From NCBI RefSeq assembly GCF_001625305.1, contig NW_017802824.1, forward strand, positions 2,364,412-2,428,411: DNA of 64,000 bases, written 5' to 3'. Shown piece by piece: positions 40,291 through 53,000 of this stretch. Every line of letters starts with the position of its first letter. Positions within the stretch are counted from its first letter, which is position 1. The position numbers and the translations under genes are program-made. Under the pieces are notes generated by a model that saw only the letters and a program-made list of their open reading frames with translations, ran no database searches and was not told the origin of the DNA. Source of the DNA: Branchiostoma belcheri. Its lineage: Eukaryota; Chordata; Leptocardii; Amphioxiformes; Branchiostomatidae.

Positions 40291-40296
40291 AATAAA
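40291..40296 (+). terminator. Probable SNIP1 polyadenylation signal
   Basis: AATAAA followed by AGTTGAAGACAGTG. The implied 3' UTR is about 1.25 kb. Confidence 0.6.
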
Positions 40297-40319
40297 AGTT
40301 GAAGACAGTGTCATCGCCA

Positions 40320-41609
40320 CTCCAGTTGGTGTATATGGTTTCACACATCTCTATTTCTTTACCCTTGGGCCACACACATTAAACTACATGTACGTACGTG
40401 GTATTCAACTTCAATTCATAAGTGATGAGCCTTATGAATTCGGCAGAACGTACTGCACCTGCTTAAAACCTATTAATATATTATGTGCATAGCACTTCTA
40501 CTGTATTCTTTAAGGTAGAATTCAAGTTTTTAAGGCTGAGCTCCCACCTGTAGTTTGCAAATGTCGTATTGGAAAAGATACCATAATTCTGCAATGGGTA
40601 CAATAAAAATGTGATAACTCCCTAAGAACAGGATATTTGAAAACTGTTTGCACAAACAAACAAAACAAAGTAATCAACATGATATCGGTCTATTTGGCCA
40701 ATTTCTACTCTTTCGAACTGCTTTTGACATCTTTTAACATCCTCTATGTGTAGTAAGTACAGTGGCCAGCATCAGTTTGACTCATTTTGCTTTTATTCCT
40801 TTATACTCCATTTGAACAGTTATAGACTAACATCATACCCTGACGAAGTTTTTCTTTATACAGTGTATTAGTCTTATATTATCCCACACCCTATCTCCTA
40901 AAGTCATCTTGTAAGTCATGTAACATTACATGTAGATGTTGTATAATATTGCACACATTATAAACTTCAATCTAAGTTAATCTATTGTCCTACTTCAATA
41001 TGTCCATTAAATAGAAACTTTTGATAGCTCTAATTCATCATAAATTATAAAGTGAATTATTAAACTTAAAATATAAAGTATGAGAAGTATAGAGTATGGC
41101 CGTGGCCCTATTTGACTCTTTTGAGAATTTAGTAATTATACATTACATAATTGACCATTCAGTTCAGTCAATATATAATAGATACATCAGTATACTGTAT
41201 AATGATATTTTCATACAACCTAATTACAAATGTACATTGTATACTATAGCACGCGTGGTTGACAATTACATCAACTATGCATGTGCACTCACAGTGAGTA
41301 TACTTCTCTTTAAAGCTTTCTAAAATGTTCATGAGTTCACAAACTACATGACTATATCTATATATTTAACCTTCTAAGCTAGCCATGTAGCAACAAATTT
41401 GTATTGGTTATGGGGTTAGGCAGCAGATTTGGAGTCACTTTTTGCATGATAGTTCTGAAATCATAATTATACACATCCTGAAATCCTGTACAACCAAATT
41501 TTCTTAATTTATTTCAGGGACAACAGTTGAATATTACATATAGTACCCGTATCAAGCTCTACTATCAACCCAATGGAAAACTTTCTATGATTTCTGAGAT
41601 ATATAATCC
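40320..41609. other. Intergenic region between SNIP1 and ABHD6 3' ends
   Basis: AT-rich sequence with no supported exon. It contains a short piece of the GGCCAATTTCTACTCTTT foldback family near 40690 and, by position, the ABHD6 3' UTR. Confidence 0.5.
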
Positions 41610-44600
41610 TTACTTGTTGTAAACAGTTTCTCTAAAGTTTAGCAGTAGATCGGCAACCTTTGTGGGAGCCTCTAACCCGACAGTGTGTCCACAGTCCTCT
41701 ATAATATCCACCTGTAGAGAAGCTGTTATCTTTTTCTTCATCACATCCAAACTGCTGATGTGTAGAGCCTGTTGGATGAAAAAATCAGCAGAATTAGCCT
41801 TCCTTGTCTCTTTTAAAGTAATATGAATTCTCAAAACTGTTAATTCTCAAACATTGTGTTGTTCGAAAGAAAGCTCATCTGTGTTGGTAGAATCCATAGT
41901 TAGAAGGTTTAAGCTTGTTCCAACACAAGGAAGGAACTCACCATAAACTTTCGGTTGATCACGTCAACCTTCATCAGATGTGTGATGCAATCGCTGATCA
42001 CTTGTGTTCGAACAAGCTTTTAAAAACCTTCTAACTATAACTGCATTGTGTTATGTTTAAGTGAAATAATAAATGCTACTTTATCAATTGTATTTTATGC
42101 TAGCAGGGTGGACCATTTTTGAACTTGACCTACATTTTCACAATAGCTACCAAATAATTTGGAAGATCTATCCATAACTTCTTGAGTTATGACTTTGACC
42201 TACGCACAGACCCACACCACAGCTGCTCCAACAGGTCCAAATCGAAAACATAGCCTTCTGGCGAAGGCAACAATGTGCTTGAGGGGTAGGATATCATATT
42301 ATCACGTGATGTAAGCACTGAGACATGGTACCATTACCTTGTCATGCCTTCCCCATATCACCTGTGTTGGTGCAGTGATCTTCCCCAGGTACGGGGTGAG
42401 TCCATCTTGTCCATGTTCCAACATGGCATCAAATACTGCAACAGGAATGCCACATATAACCGTTATAATAATTAATATATACGTCAGCAAACACAAAAAT
42501 GGTCACATACTAGTAGCTGGTTTCATTCAACTAATTTATAGTTACTAATAGTTACTTAGTAATACTCACATTGTTGGTTGAAGTTTCTGTAAGGCTTGGA
42601 GTAGTCCACATATCCTTTCAATACCTGTGAAGGGTGTTTCAAGATATATCGGTAATAGAGGTCATTAAAAAATTGCTGACTGTGTCAGCAGCTGATATAC
42701 TAGTATTAAACTATTGTGACAGGTAACAGGAAATTTTTAAATGCCAGTCAAATTATGCAACATTGGAAGGTGCTAGTTCTGAAGAAAGCAGGGCAATAAC
42801 AAAGGCAGAAAAGCAAGCAAGCATCCCTCACATTGCAAAAGAATTGTAAAACCGACTGTGCTGAAAGAAAGAGAAAGCAAAGCAGAAAAAACAAACAATA
42901 AAACCATGACAGTAATGAAAGCACACTGAGTAGAAAGTATAATCAGGTAGCAGACTTTGCAGCAAAATTATCATAGTGTAATTCCCTTTTCCACAACTCC
43001 TAAAGAAAATGTTTAAACCACCTAAAAACAAGACTTTCGGAATCTACGTACCTGTTTGGGTGGTATGAGTGACTTGTTATGCAGAACGATGTTAAACATT
43101 TCCTCTGCCTGCTCCACAGTTTCAGGGATCATCACATGTTTGTTTCCCTGGGCAATCTTCTCAAACATCACACTTTTATCTGGCAGTAGTATACCTGTGA
43201 CAAAACATCAAGAGAACAAAAATCAGTTCGTATAACTAGAAAGGTTGCAAAGCAAATGCATGAATGTTTACCATCGCATATGGTCTGCTCTGTTAATTCT
43301 TACTGAAACCCATTCATATAATATATTGTCTGACGGTCTAAATCCCTCCTGCTATAAAATTGCAACATCATGTAACCCACACTACCGGGGTAGTTACCAT
43401 GGTGTCAGACGTCTGGTTCAGGTCATTAACCTTTAATTTATTTCTTTGGAAAAGAAGAAGAGGAAACAGCAAAAACAGTATGTTTTCCTTCGGTAAGGGA
43501 AACATTTTGCTGTCATGGTAAGGCAGGTATTCTCAGCTACTGTAAAGTTTTCTTAACTCTCAGGCAACTTGTGTGTATGTTTGTGTGTGTGTGTGTGCGC
43601 GTGTGTACATGTGTTTGAAATAACAAGAGGCGAGTAGTACAGAGTCCCCTGGTTCCCGGGACACTGGGAACCAGGCACCCAAAGCACACGCTAAACCAAT
43701 AGATAGACCAAAAAGTCTAGACCTTTAAACAAGACAGTTGGTGGTGTATGTACTTGAATGCTACTGTAATACACTCACCACAGAACAGAGCAAGTTTAGT
43801 ACCACTTACCACCAGGACATATCATTGTCAGGGCCCATATCGTCTCAGGATATGTCGCTGTGTAGCACCCAGCCAGGCCGCCTCCCATGGAGTGTCCTAT
43901 CACATGGAGTCTGCCACGGTCAAGACCAACCTCGCCGACGAACTACAAACGGAGAAAAACAATTGTCACAATTATACAAAATACAACCTTAGCTAGCATC
44001 TACTAAGGCTATTCATCAGATGAGGCTGGAAGGAGTAGAAATCAGCCAAATAAGTAGACAGGAAATGCCAGTGGAGTTGGTCTACAAGTTGTTGCTCTCA
44101 TTAGAGCTGTGTACCTAAACAAATTTTCGGTACAGGTACAGGTACAGGTACACAGGTTTAGGTACAGGTCCGTACCTGAACCTGTACCTGAACAATTCGA
44201 CCAATTTTAATATGCTCTTCTGAACTCCTTCAATAACAAAAAAAACATAAATAAACTTGATAGTTAAGGTTTATTCTTTGTTTATGGCGAATGCTCAGAT
44301 AAAATATAGGCTATATATATGTTTTTGTTTTCATGAACACACTGTCCTTACACAGGGACCCATTGTTAACCAGCTATTTACACATTTGAGGTCACAAATA
44401 GGCATAAAATTGGTGTGAAATTGTTTAGGTACAGTACCGGTACTGAGGGATTAGGTATTTTGGACCTGTACCTAATCAATTTTACTGGTACAGTATCGGT
44501 ACTGCGTACCGGTACACAGCTCTAGCTCTCATTACTCTTTCCAGCTGCTTCTAAAGCCTGCCTCAGGCATGTCAGGGGCTTACCAAAAAGCTGCAGAAAT

Positions 44601-46154
44601 CAAAAGTGGCCATTCCTATTTCGTACAAGCCTCTACCAGGCTTTGGGAGATGACTGGAAAGAGTAGAAATGTAGAAATTGGCCAGATAGAGAGATAACAT
44701 GTAGGTCTGCTAAAAATTAGTTTGCCGCAACCGAGCCCCTGGCAAGTTATCTCTCTATTTGGCCAATTTCTACTCTTTCCAGTCGCTACCCAAATAGAAA
44801 AGGCTGGTAGAGGCTAATTTGTAATTAGCTAGTTGTACCTGGTGTAGTTTGGCAGCGTAGGCCTCTACGTTCAGGTCAGCCTTGGCCTTGATGCCAGTGT
44901 CTCCATGTCCAGGTAAGTCTACAGCTATCAGGTGCAGGTGTTTGGGCAGGTGCTGCAGGTGAAAAAATACAAATATATATAACAGCTGTTTTATTTGTTT
45001 CTAGCTAAAAGTGAAAAGTGTACATAACATTGCACCCATTTCAAGCCCTGAAGAGAACTATATCATCATAATGATGAATTGAAACAATTAACTAGAAAGG
45101 TAACATTTGCAAAGCAAATGCATAATGTTTACCTTCACATATGGTCTGCTCTGTTAATTCTTACTCAAACACATTCATATGGTAACAGGAGTCTAAATCC
45201 CTCCTGCTATAAAATTGCAACATGATGTAACCCAATACCAGTTACTATGGTGACAGACGTCTGGTTCAGGTCAGTGAACCTATTTGTTTGGAGAAGAAGA
45301 AGAGGAGGAAACAGAGCAAAAACAATTATGTTTTCCTTCTGTAAACATAATTAGACAGAAAACTGACCATAATTATTCCACAGTAACTCTCCTTCCTGTC
45401 TGAAAAGCCGTGCAGGAAGAGAAGCGATGGTTGGTTCTCGCTGGGCTGGCCTCTCTCCATGTAAGCAAACTGGCACTCCCCCACTTTCACGTACTTGATG
45501 GTACAGCCTGATCTCCATCTGTTCAAACTGGCACACATAAAATGTAACAAAGCTGATTTATATAATAGAAAACTTTACATGCTCTCTTTGAACAATTTAC
45601 TTTAAAAACATTATTAAACATTATATGACATTCTGATCTTATTTCGTAATAACTTAACATCAGACATGAGATGCCTTATTTGGGGGCCTGCATGGGGGGG
45701 GGGGGTCCCGACAACGCTCTACGCTGAATTAGGAAATCTCTTGATTACACTTAACGATAAATTCCAAGTGGCTACAACGCATTATGTAGAATTAAAAATA
45801 CGCAAAATATGCCAATTACGCTCTACGTAGAATTAGAGCGGTCCGTCTACGCTCTACGTAGAATTAAAATGGCCGATTACGCTCATATATATTTCGGACA
45901 ATGCTCAGCTACTACATGTATATTTTTCCTCCCTAAACCTTCAACACTAAATATTCTGTCATAAAAGTTCATCTGTGTTGGTAGCTACTAAGTAGTACTA
46001 CTACATGTTTAAAGTTATGGATAAGCTATCCAGTTTACCTCTGGAAGAAAGAAATGATGTAGATAGGTTGGATGTATATGACGTAGATAGCCAGGGTCAG
46101 AGTGGTCAGTACAGCTCCTCCAGCCAACTGGACAACAGTGGACATGACCTCCAT
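41610..46154 (-). CDS. ABHD6: Monoacylglycerol lipase ABHD6
   Basis: Membrane-anchored serine hydrolase that cleaves 2-arachidonoylglycerol and other monoacylglycerols. Coding exons: 46154-46039, 45527-45368, 44952-44839, 43942-43810, 43194-43052, 42624-42570, 42435-42338, 41768-41610; phases fit, 325 residues (human 337). An N-terminal membrane helix (about 9-35) is followed by the oxyanion HGF (78-80), nucleophile GHSMGG with Ser148, Asp272 in GRHDK and His301 in DCGHTV; the full triad is present. Ser148 has the same number as in human ABHD6. The start Met is 10 bp after an acceptor-like TTTACCTCAG, so a separate 5' UTR exon is likely. The exon 2 acceptor could be 45527 or 9 bp later. Confidence 0.94.
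41895..42038 (-). mobile_element. Small foldback with a hammerhead-like core
   Basis: The ends are inverted (ATAGTTAGAAGGTTTAAGCT ... AGCTTTTAAAAACCTTCTAA). On the minus strand the loop contains CTGATGA (41977-41971), a 6-bp stem GGTTGA/TCAACC with a 5-nt loop, then GAAA (41952-41949): the order and spacing of a hammerhead stem II core. Lies in ABHD6 intron 7. Confidence 0.5.
43235..43505 (-). repeat. R3 repeat copy
   Basis: Minus-orientation copy in ABHD6 intron 4: GCAAAGCAAATGCATGAATG, TTACCATGGTGTCAGACGTC, GAAGAAGAGGAAACAGCAAA. A closer match to the consensus lies at 45092-45350 in intron 2. Confidence 0.75.
44102..44524. mobile_element. hAT-like MITE with 8-bp target duplication
   Basis: Inverted ends TAGAGCTGTG ... 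CACAGCTCTA. A perfect duplication GCTCTCAT stands at 44094-44101 and 44525-44532. The body is rich in GGTACAGGTAC-type repeats and has no coding potential. Lies in ABHD6 intron 3. Confidence 0.85.
44628..44815. mobile_element. Foldback element, CTCTACCAGGCTTC family
   Basis: Arms of about 80 bp are inverted: AGCCTCTACCAGGCTTTGGG and GAGTAGAAA..ATTGGCC against GGCCAATTTCTACTCTTTCC and GGCTGGTAGAGGCT. The second whole copy is at 56389-56573. Confidence 0.8.
45680..45900. repeat. Dispersed repeat with CTACGTAGAATTA motifs
   Basis: Inverted relative of 29950-30205, in ABHD6 intron 1. It contains three CTACG(T/C)AGAATTA-like steps. Non-coding. Confidence 0.6.
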
Positions 46155-47052
46155 CTTGATCACCTGAGGTAAAATATCTGAGCTGTATGTGCAAAGGACA
46201 GATTCAAGGACATTGTGGATTTAAACAACGTCCTTGATTTAAAACACCATAAAAATTGTACTTTCGTTTTAATCATCATCATCTTTAGAATGAAGAAAAT
46301 GACGTGCATATCTGTAGATGAGAAATAGTCACATTTTTGCTTGAAGTATTTTCTCAATTATCTTTCAAAGTTACTTCTACTTGGTCCCGTTTGATCGGTT
46401 GAAACGTTGGTCACAGGACCGTAACTTTAGGTCCTGACTGTAAGCCACAGCGGGCAGCAGAAGCACCTGAAACACCATGTCTCACCTGTCCTCCAAGCGA
46501 TCATCCAGTCCACGTGATCTGTCCACCGTGTAGCACCGCCACCTGGCGATGCGTTTCAGCATCGCAGTTTCAGTTTATCACGGCAAGGGATTGAACCACG
46601 TATCAAAAGACGTAGGGAGGTCCAGTTAAAATAAACAATAAAACATGACCGAATTAACATCTTTTACGTTTTATAGTTTAGGATAATTGCCTAAACTATA
46701 GTGAGTGTTTTATTACTTATCATTATTATGTATGTTATCATGACGATAAAAAAATTTCATACATATTGAATAATGTTATCCCTACAGAATGAATGGTATG
46801 TCCAAAAGGAGTCCCAGGGGGTAAAGGTCAGTTAGAGCGCAACACACTTAAAAAAATGTCAAGAAAAAATTCGTTTGTAAAGCGTAAAAGATATCACATT
46901 GGCGATTACATTGATTTTAAAATTTTATCTTTTTAATTCTATATCATTTGTGACCAAAAAAATTGTTATAAGTTCACTTATAATCAGAAAGGTTTGCTGC
47001 GATTCCACGTTTCACTGCTATGTGTTTTTTCCCGCGCATTTCAATTTGTAAG
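46155..47052. promoter_or_regulatory. Shared ABHD6/XNDC1-like divergent promoter region
   Basis: About 900 bp between start codons, holding an inferred ABHD6 5' UTR exon and both promoters. AAGATGGCGCC (47050-47060), a YY1-like match, overlaps the start codon of the plus-strand gene. Confidence 0.45.
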
Positions 47053-50000
47053 ATGGCGCCGGTTGTTGTGAAGTGTGTGGTCTCCTACAGTTCGCAGGTG
47101 AGAAGTAAGATTTAGCGATAAAGAAGGGTAGAATCAGTTACTTCGACACTTCGCTAAGGACTCCAGAACTTTCTTAAACTTTTTGATTATCGCTGGCATT
47201 ATATTATAGCCTGATGTGTCTAGTTTAGCTTTTTTTGTTTATGGGGGAGGGGGGCGTCGGATAGAACTTCCACACGTAGCAGCGGAAAATATATCGCTGT
47301 CAAAATAGGTTCGTACTAGCAGACATTCCTTGATAATGTCATTATAACTGCTGCTTTCTTGGATCTAAAAGCTAACTGTCTTTTCCACTACATTACTACT
47401 TGAATAGCAAAGTTCTTTGATCACAACCATTTATTTTTCACGAGTCGACGTTTCAATGACCGTCTGTCATCTTCATCAGGGCAATTCTGACTGGTTTACT
47501 GTGCACTGACGCTAGATGTTACTTGGTGCATAGTGCACTAAAGGTGTTACATAGTTCACAGTGCACTGTTACTTGGTCTAGTTTTTACTGTTAACAAATT
47601 ATGCATTTCCGAACGTAGTGCAAATTATTGTGACATACATACAAGGCATCGAAACGTCGGCTCGTGAAAAATAAAAATTATGATTGTGATCAAAGAACTT
47701 TGCTATTCATTCGTTTACCAACCTGATGAAATTATTTACGTGTACATTACTACTTGTCATGCCCAAAAGCTCACTTCTAGACATTACTTTTTCAATGATA
47801 AGTTGGCAAAGAAGGCAAAGAAACCGCTGTCATAGACATTAGAAATTTGCATTTTCTGCACCAACAGAAACAAAAGCACCATTTGCAAAAGAATGGTGTC
47901 ATTGTTCAAGTTTGACACAGAGGTCAACAATGCATCATTTGCATTTATATGAGACACTAATTTATGCATAGGGACTAATTCAAGACACTAAATTGACTAA
48001 TATATGCATAGAGATGTGTTGACCTACGTCCATTGTTTTTGCACTCTAACTGTAAAGTAAAATCATGCAGCTTTTAATTATTTTGTAGGTGTATGGTTGT
48101 ATAACTGCAGGTTATGTTTCAAACATGGTGACTACTACTAGTTTATAAATTATATACTACTCTATAAATCTAACAGTGGCAAAAGTTCAAGATTTTCATT
48201 ACTTAACTCCATGGCCTGCTACGAGCTTAGGACTAGGAAAAAATGTTATGTTTCCTGTTTCAGTCCTGAAAAAATTAGGGTCGGTAGGTAGGGATTATAT
48301 TTTTATTTAGACTTCAGTCACTTCAGTAATATTTATATAGGGGTCCAACTTATTTATACAATACAGTTTAACAAAGTAAAACTTGTATGAGGACACTTAT
48401 TGTAACGTTACAACATTTTATTACTCAGGTGTCAGATCATGGAGCTAGAAAAGGTTGATCAGCTTGAAAAATTATTTTTGTCCCTTGGGGTCCACACATA
48501 AAAAAGTCTAGGGTCCGCAGGTTTTTCTAGGTTTGGTTGGGAAACAGGAAACACAACATTTTCTTCCTAGGCCTCATTGTGTGTTATTAACATATTGTTT
48601 CAGGATCCTGTCCACAAGCTGGACAACCTGCTGACAGCCCAGGGAGGCAACTGGAAACGCTGGCTGTGTGCCTCTGACGACAGGTCAGGGGTCATGGAGG
48701 CGGAGCTACAGCTGGACAGGGCCTACCACATCGGATATGTCGACATCGGTATGAACTTATGATCTTTTTAGAGCAGTTGTCAAAGTGTGGAATATTCTAG
48801 AATAGATCAATTGGAGAAAAGGCGGTTTGCCATTTTACCATGAATTGTATTCAACAGGGTTCAAAATACCACCTGCATATGTAGGTTGGTGCAGGTAACA
48901 TTGGAGCTGTGCAGGTACTTTTGATATACACACCTGCATCTAGCCTGCACTTGTTCATAAACAGGGTTATCACCAATTGACGTATAAAAGTATAAAAATT
49001 AAAAGCAATGGTTTCAGTATTTAGTATGATGCATACTTCCTCAATTCTCTGAGTGGGGCAGATACAGCTCAATGTATTGTTACTGGCACTAGTGAACCAG
49101 AATTTCAAGTGAAAGTATTTCAAGCCCTGTGTTGAGCACTGAGCAGCAACTTGAGCTGTATAGTGTATTCTCAGAAGTTTCAGTTGTCTGCTGCTTCCAG
49201 CTGCCTTTATCTTGCTATAGTAAACTTTATTGCATGGTGGTGTTTTGACAAGGTGTATATGTATGTCCCCAAAGGAGACATTTCTAACTTGATAGTGATG
49301 GGCTCAGATGAACTTATCATGTTTATTTTCCAGGTAACTGTGGTTCGGCGTACGTGGAGTTGCTTGTCGGACGTTCATCCTGGCCGCGCTCGCGGGAATA
49401 CGTGACACTCCTGCCCGCCACCATGTTCATGAACCCCATGGAGAGCAAAGCGGGCAAGAACAAGATGGTCGTACGCATGTTCAATGAAAGTAAGTAAGAC
49501 TCACATATCATATTACATGTATGTAGGTTATAGAATATCCCATATGCTTCATAAGTCATAAGGCCACACCAATTTGATTTGTTGGTTCTTAGATTATTTA
49601 AGAAAAAATATGAAATAATGGACTGAAAAATGAAAAGTGAAAACAGATCTAGGCATCCTCCGATAGCCCCCAAAGCTATGATAGGAGCCATAAAGTCAAC
49701 ATACAAGGCTTGTATATAATTCAAAGAATGAATTTTAAAACTTTTTAGGCAACCAACCCATTGATAGATGGAAAAACTATGGCTAATTAATGGACACCTC
49801 TCTGGCCAATATACTGCCTTGCCACCATATGATCTGCTTGGAGATTACATTACTGGAAGAATTGCATGACTGTTTGAGTTGCTCTCCAAGCAGAGGTTTG
49901 GGCTTTGGCTTATTTTTGGCATGTTTTTTAGGCTTTTTATTGGGCTTTCTATTTTGCACTGGTACCTTTTTTTACACCAACAACTAAAAAGATACCAGTG

Positions 50001-53000
50001 CATAAAAATAAAACACGCCAAAAATAAGCCAAAACCCAAACCTCTGTTGGAGAGTAGTTTGAGTAGCATGATAGATGAATCAGTGTTTACAAATGTGCTG
50101 CTGGTTTTTGCTGTGATGTAGGTCTGCTGTCAGAAGAGGGGCGTAGTGAGATGTGGGACCGTGTGCGGATCATCTGTCGTCAGCCCTTCCGCAAAGACCT
50201 GCAGTTCGGCCTGTCGTTTCTGAGACTGCGTACACCAGACACAGAGGTTCCTACTCCTAGTCCTCCAAGAGTTGAGGTATGTTTTTCAAGAAGCAACAAT
50301 TTGTGGAAATAAAAGGTCTAATCTAAAGTCATGAAGTAGTTGAAAGCCTCCATGATCTTTCTATTGAGAAATCATCAGGCCAAGAAAAAAATGTTTCCTG
50401 ACTGATACAGGAAAAATCTGCTTTTTTTTGTGTGGACCCCTGCATGGGACATAAATTGTTGGAGCTGATTGACCTTTTCTAGCTCCATGATCAGACACCT
50501 GAGTGATGAAACGTTGTACAATTGGTTTTCCAACAGTGACATGTAAAATGAAAAGTGTCCTCATGCAATTTGAACTTGTTGAACTGTTTTGTATAAGTTT
50601 GATCACTACAGATCGGCGATGTCTAAGAAAAAGGAAGAAAAAGAAAATATGATTCCTATCTACCGACCCTAATTTTTTTCAGGACTGAAACAGGAAACAC
50701 AACATATTTTGCCAAGTCCTTATTCAGAAGTAAAAAATGACACGCAATTTGTGGGAATAAAAGGCACAAAGTCATGAAGTAGCTGAACACATCCCATGAT
50801 CTTTCTATTGACAAATCATCATAGTAGTTTCTTCTTCTCTGTTCCAGGTGCCTTCAGTCACAAAGGTCAGACACAACAGTAGCTCCAGAAAAGAAAGCAC
50901 TGCTAGTACTAGTACTGCACCTCCCCAGGCATGTGGCACAGAAACAAATGAGGCCATAGAGAGCACAAAAAGCAGACTGCTGAAACTGGCAGGGACGTCA
51001 GAAGATGGTACTTCGGAGCACCTTGGGCGCAGTGCGAGGATGGTGGTGGCAGCAGCCAGTAGACAGAAGAACAGACACACGAGAGGGGACAGAACAACAG
51101 ATACACCCACAGGTGTAGTTAACCAGGTGGGTTGGCCTCTTGTCTTTCACAAAGTCCTTGAAGCACCTTACATTTATATGGCAAGAATTTTCATGAAAAG
51201 GGTTGTGGTGTAACATTTTGTTGTCTCCTTTCTCAACAGTTTGAAATCCTGAAGTTTTTAGGAAGCCTGGATTTCAGCAAAATGGACGTGGACACTGTTA
51301 TGTACTCAGGTACGGTGCTGTAGTATTTTTGTTAATTCTAAAATTTATAAATCTTGGTGTAATCGGTACATTGCAGTAAAGAAGAGTCAGGCCTAGAAAA
51401 CAATGTTGTGTTTCCTGTTTCCCAACTGACCCTAGAAAAAACTGCCGACCCTAGCCTTCTTTTGTGGATCCCTGCAAGGGACATAAATTTTTCGATCTGA
51501 TCGACCTTTTCTAGCTCCATGATCTGACACTTGAGTGATGAAATATGGCACAATCAGTTTTCCAACATGGACATTGAAAATACAAGTGGCCTCATGCAAG
51601 TTTTACTTTAAAGTTTGTTAAAGTGTATTGTATAAGTTGGATCACTAGAGACCGCCAGTCTAAAAAAAAAAGAAAGAAAATCCCTAACTACCGACCATAT
51701 TTTATTTTTTCAGGACTGAAACACAACATTTTTTTTCTAGGCCTTACAGATGTTTCATCAGTATATTCATATTGAAATAGTCTCTTAGGACACAAGAAGG
51801 TTGAATTTGTTGTTCCTAATATGAATGTCTTGATCAAGTCTTTTGCGCATTCTTAGAATTTAACCCTTCCCCTCATCACTCCTTATTTTTCAGACCTCAA
51901 GATGCAGTACAAGCAGGTCCTGGGTCGCAAACTGACGGCCGAGGAGAAGCGTGTGTTCTTCCAGACCACCCAACAGTACCTTGAACAGTACTTCTCTCAG
52001 AACAAAGACTCGGAGAACAGACAACAGGCAAACGGTCACTCCACCACATCTCCAGAGAAAGTAGAGGCAGCGGTGACTGAATCTGTAACGATACTGAGAG
52101 ACACGTCAAGTAAAACAAACACACCGCAAAGCACAAGGAAGAGAGGTGGAAAGGGGAAGCAGCCAATGTTGCCGACGCCCGTAACAACAACAACATCAAC
52201 GGTAGAGGTAAACAACGCAAACCAAACAAACACACCGCAAAGCGCAAGAAAGAGAGGTGGAAAGGGAAAGCAGCCGATGTTGCCAACGCCGGTAACAACA
52301 ACAACGTCGTCAGTAGAGGTAAACAACGCACACCAAACAAACACACCGCAAAGCACCAGGAAGAGAGGAGGGAAGGGAAAGCAGCCGAGGTTGCCAACGC
52401 CCGTGACAACGTCAACTGTAGAGGTAAACAACGTAGACCAAATGAACACACCGCAAAGCACGAGAAAGAGAGGTGGTAAGGGAAAACAGCCGAGGTTTCC
52501 AACGCCCCTCAAAACATCGTCAACGGTAGAGATAAACAACGCAGACAGTGCGTTAACAGGCAGACAGCTGAGAGCATCATTCCTAGCCAGTGTTGTGGAC
52601 AGGAGAGGTGGGAACCAGCAGTGTGAACAGGCTGACGTCACAGTCGAGGCAAGCTGTAGCAATCCAACTCCCAAGAAGAGAGGAAGGAGGGCAACATCTG
52701 CTGCAGGGTCAGCCAAGAAGAGACCCAAGAGATGTAACAGGTGATTAGAATTATGTAGTATAGGGTAGATATTTGGCAAACACAAGTTAGGAGCAACAGC
52801 CTCGCAGGACAAAATCATCTTTTAATCCTCTCTAAAACAGGAGAAAGGCAAATTATCATTAATTTCTACCAGGCTGAGTGCATACTGTAAATCACTTTAA
52901 ATTTTATGTTCATGGTAGCAAAAGTTTGCGGTCTGAGAAAATTGGACATGTTTGCAGAACTATACGTTCGCAGTAGTGGCAGGTGCAGAAAAAAGAAAGT

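Noticed and set aside
51897..52818. Antisense reading frames opposite XNDC1-like exon 7
   Set aside because: Shadow of the coding minisatellite; repeat-by-repeat hydrophobic pattern only reflects the sense repeats.
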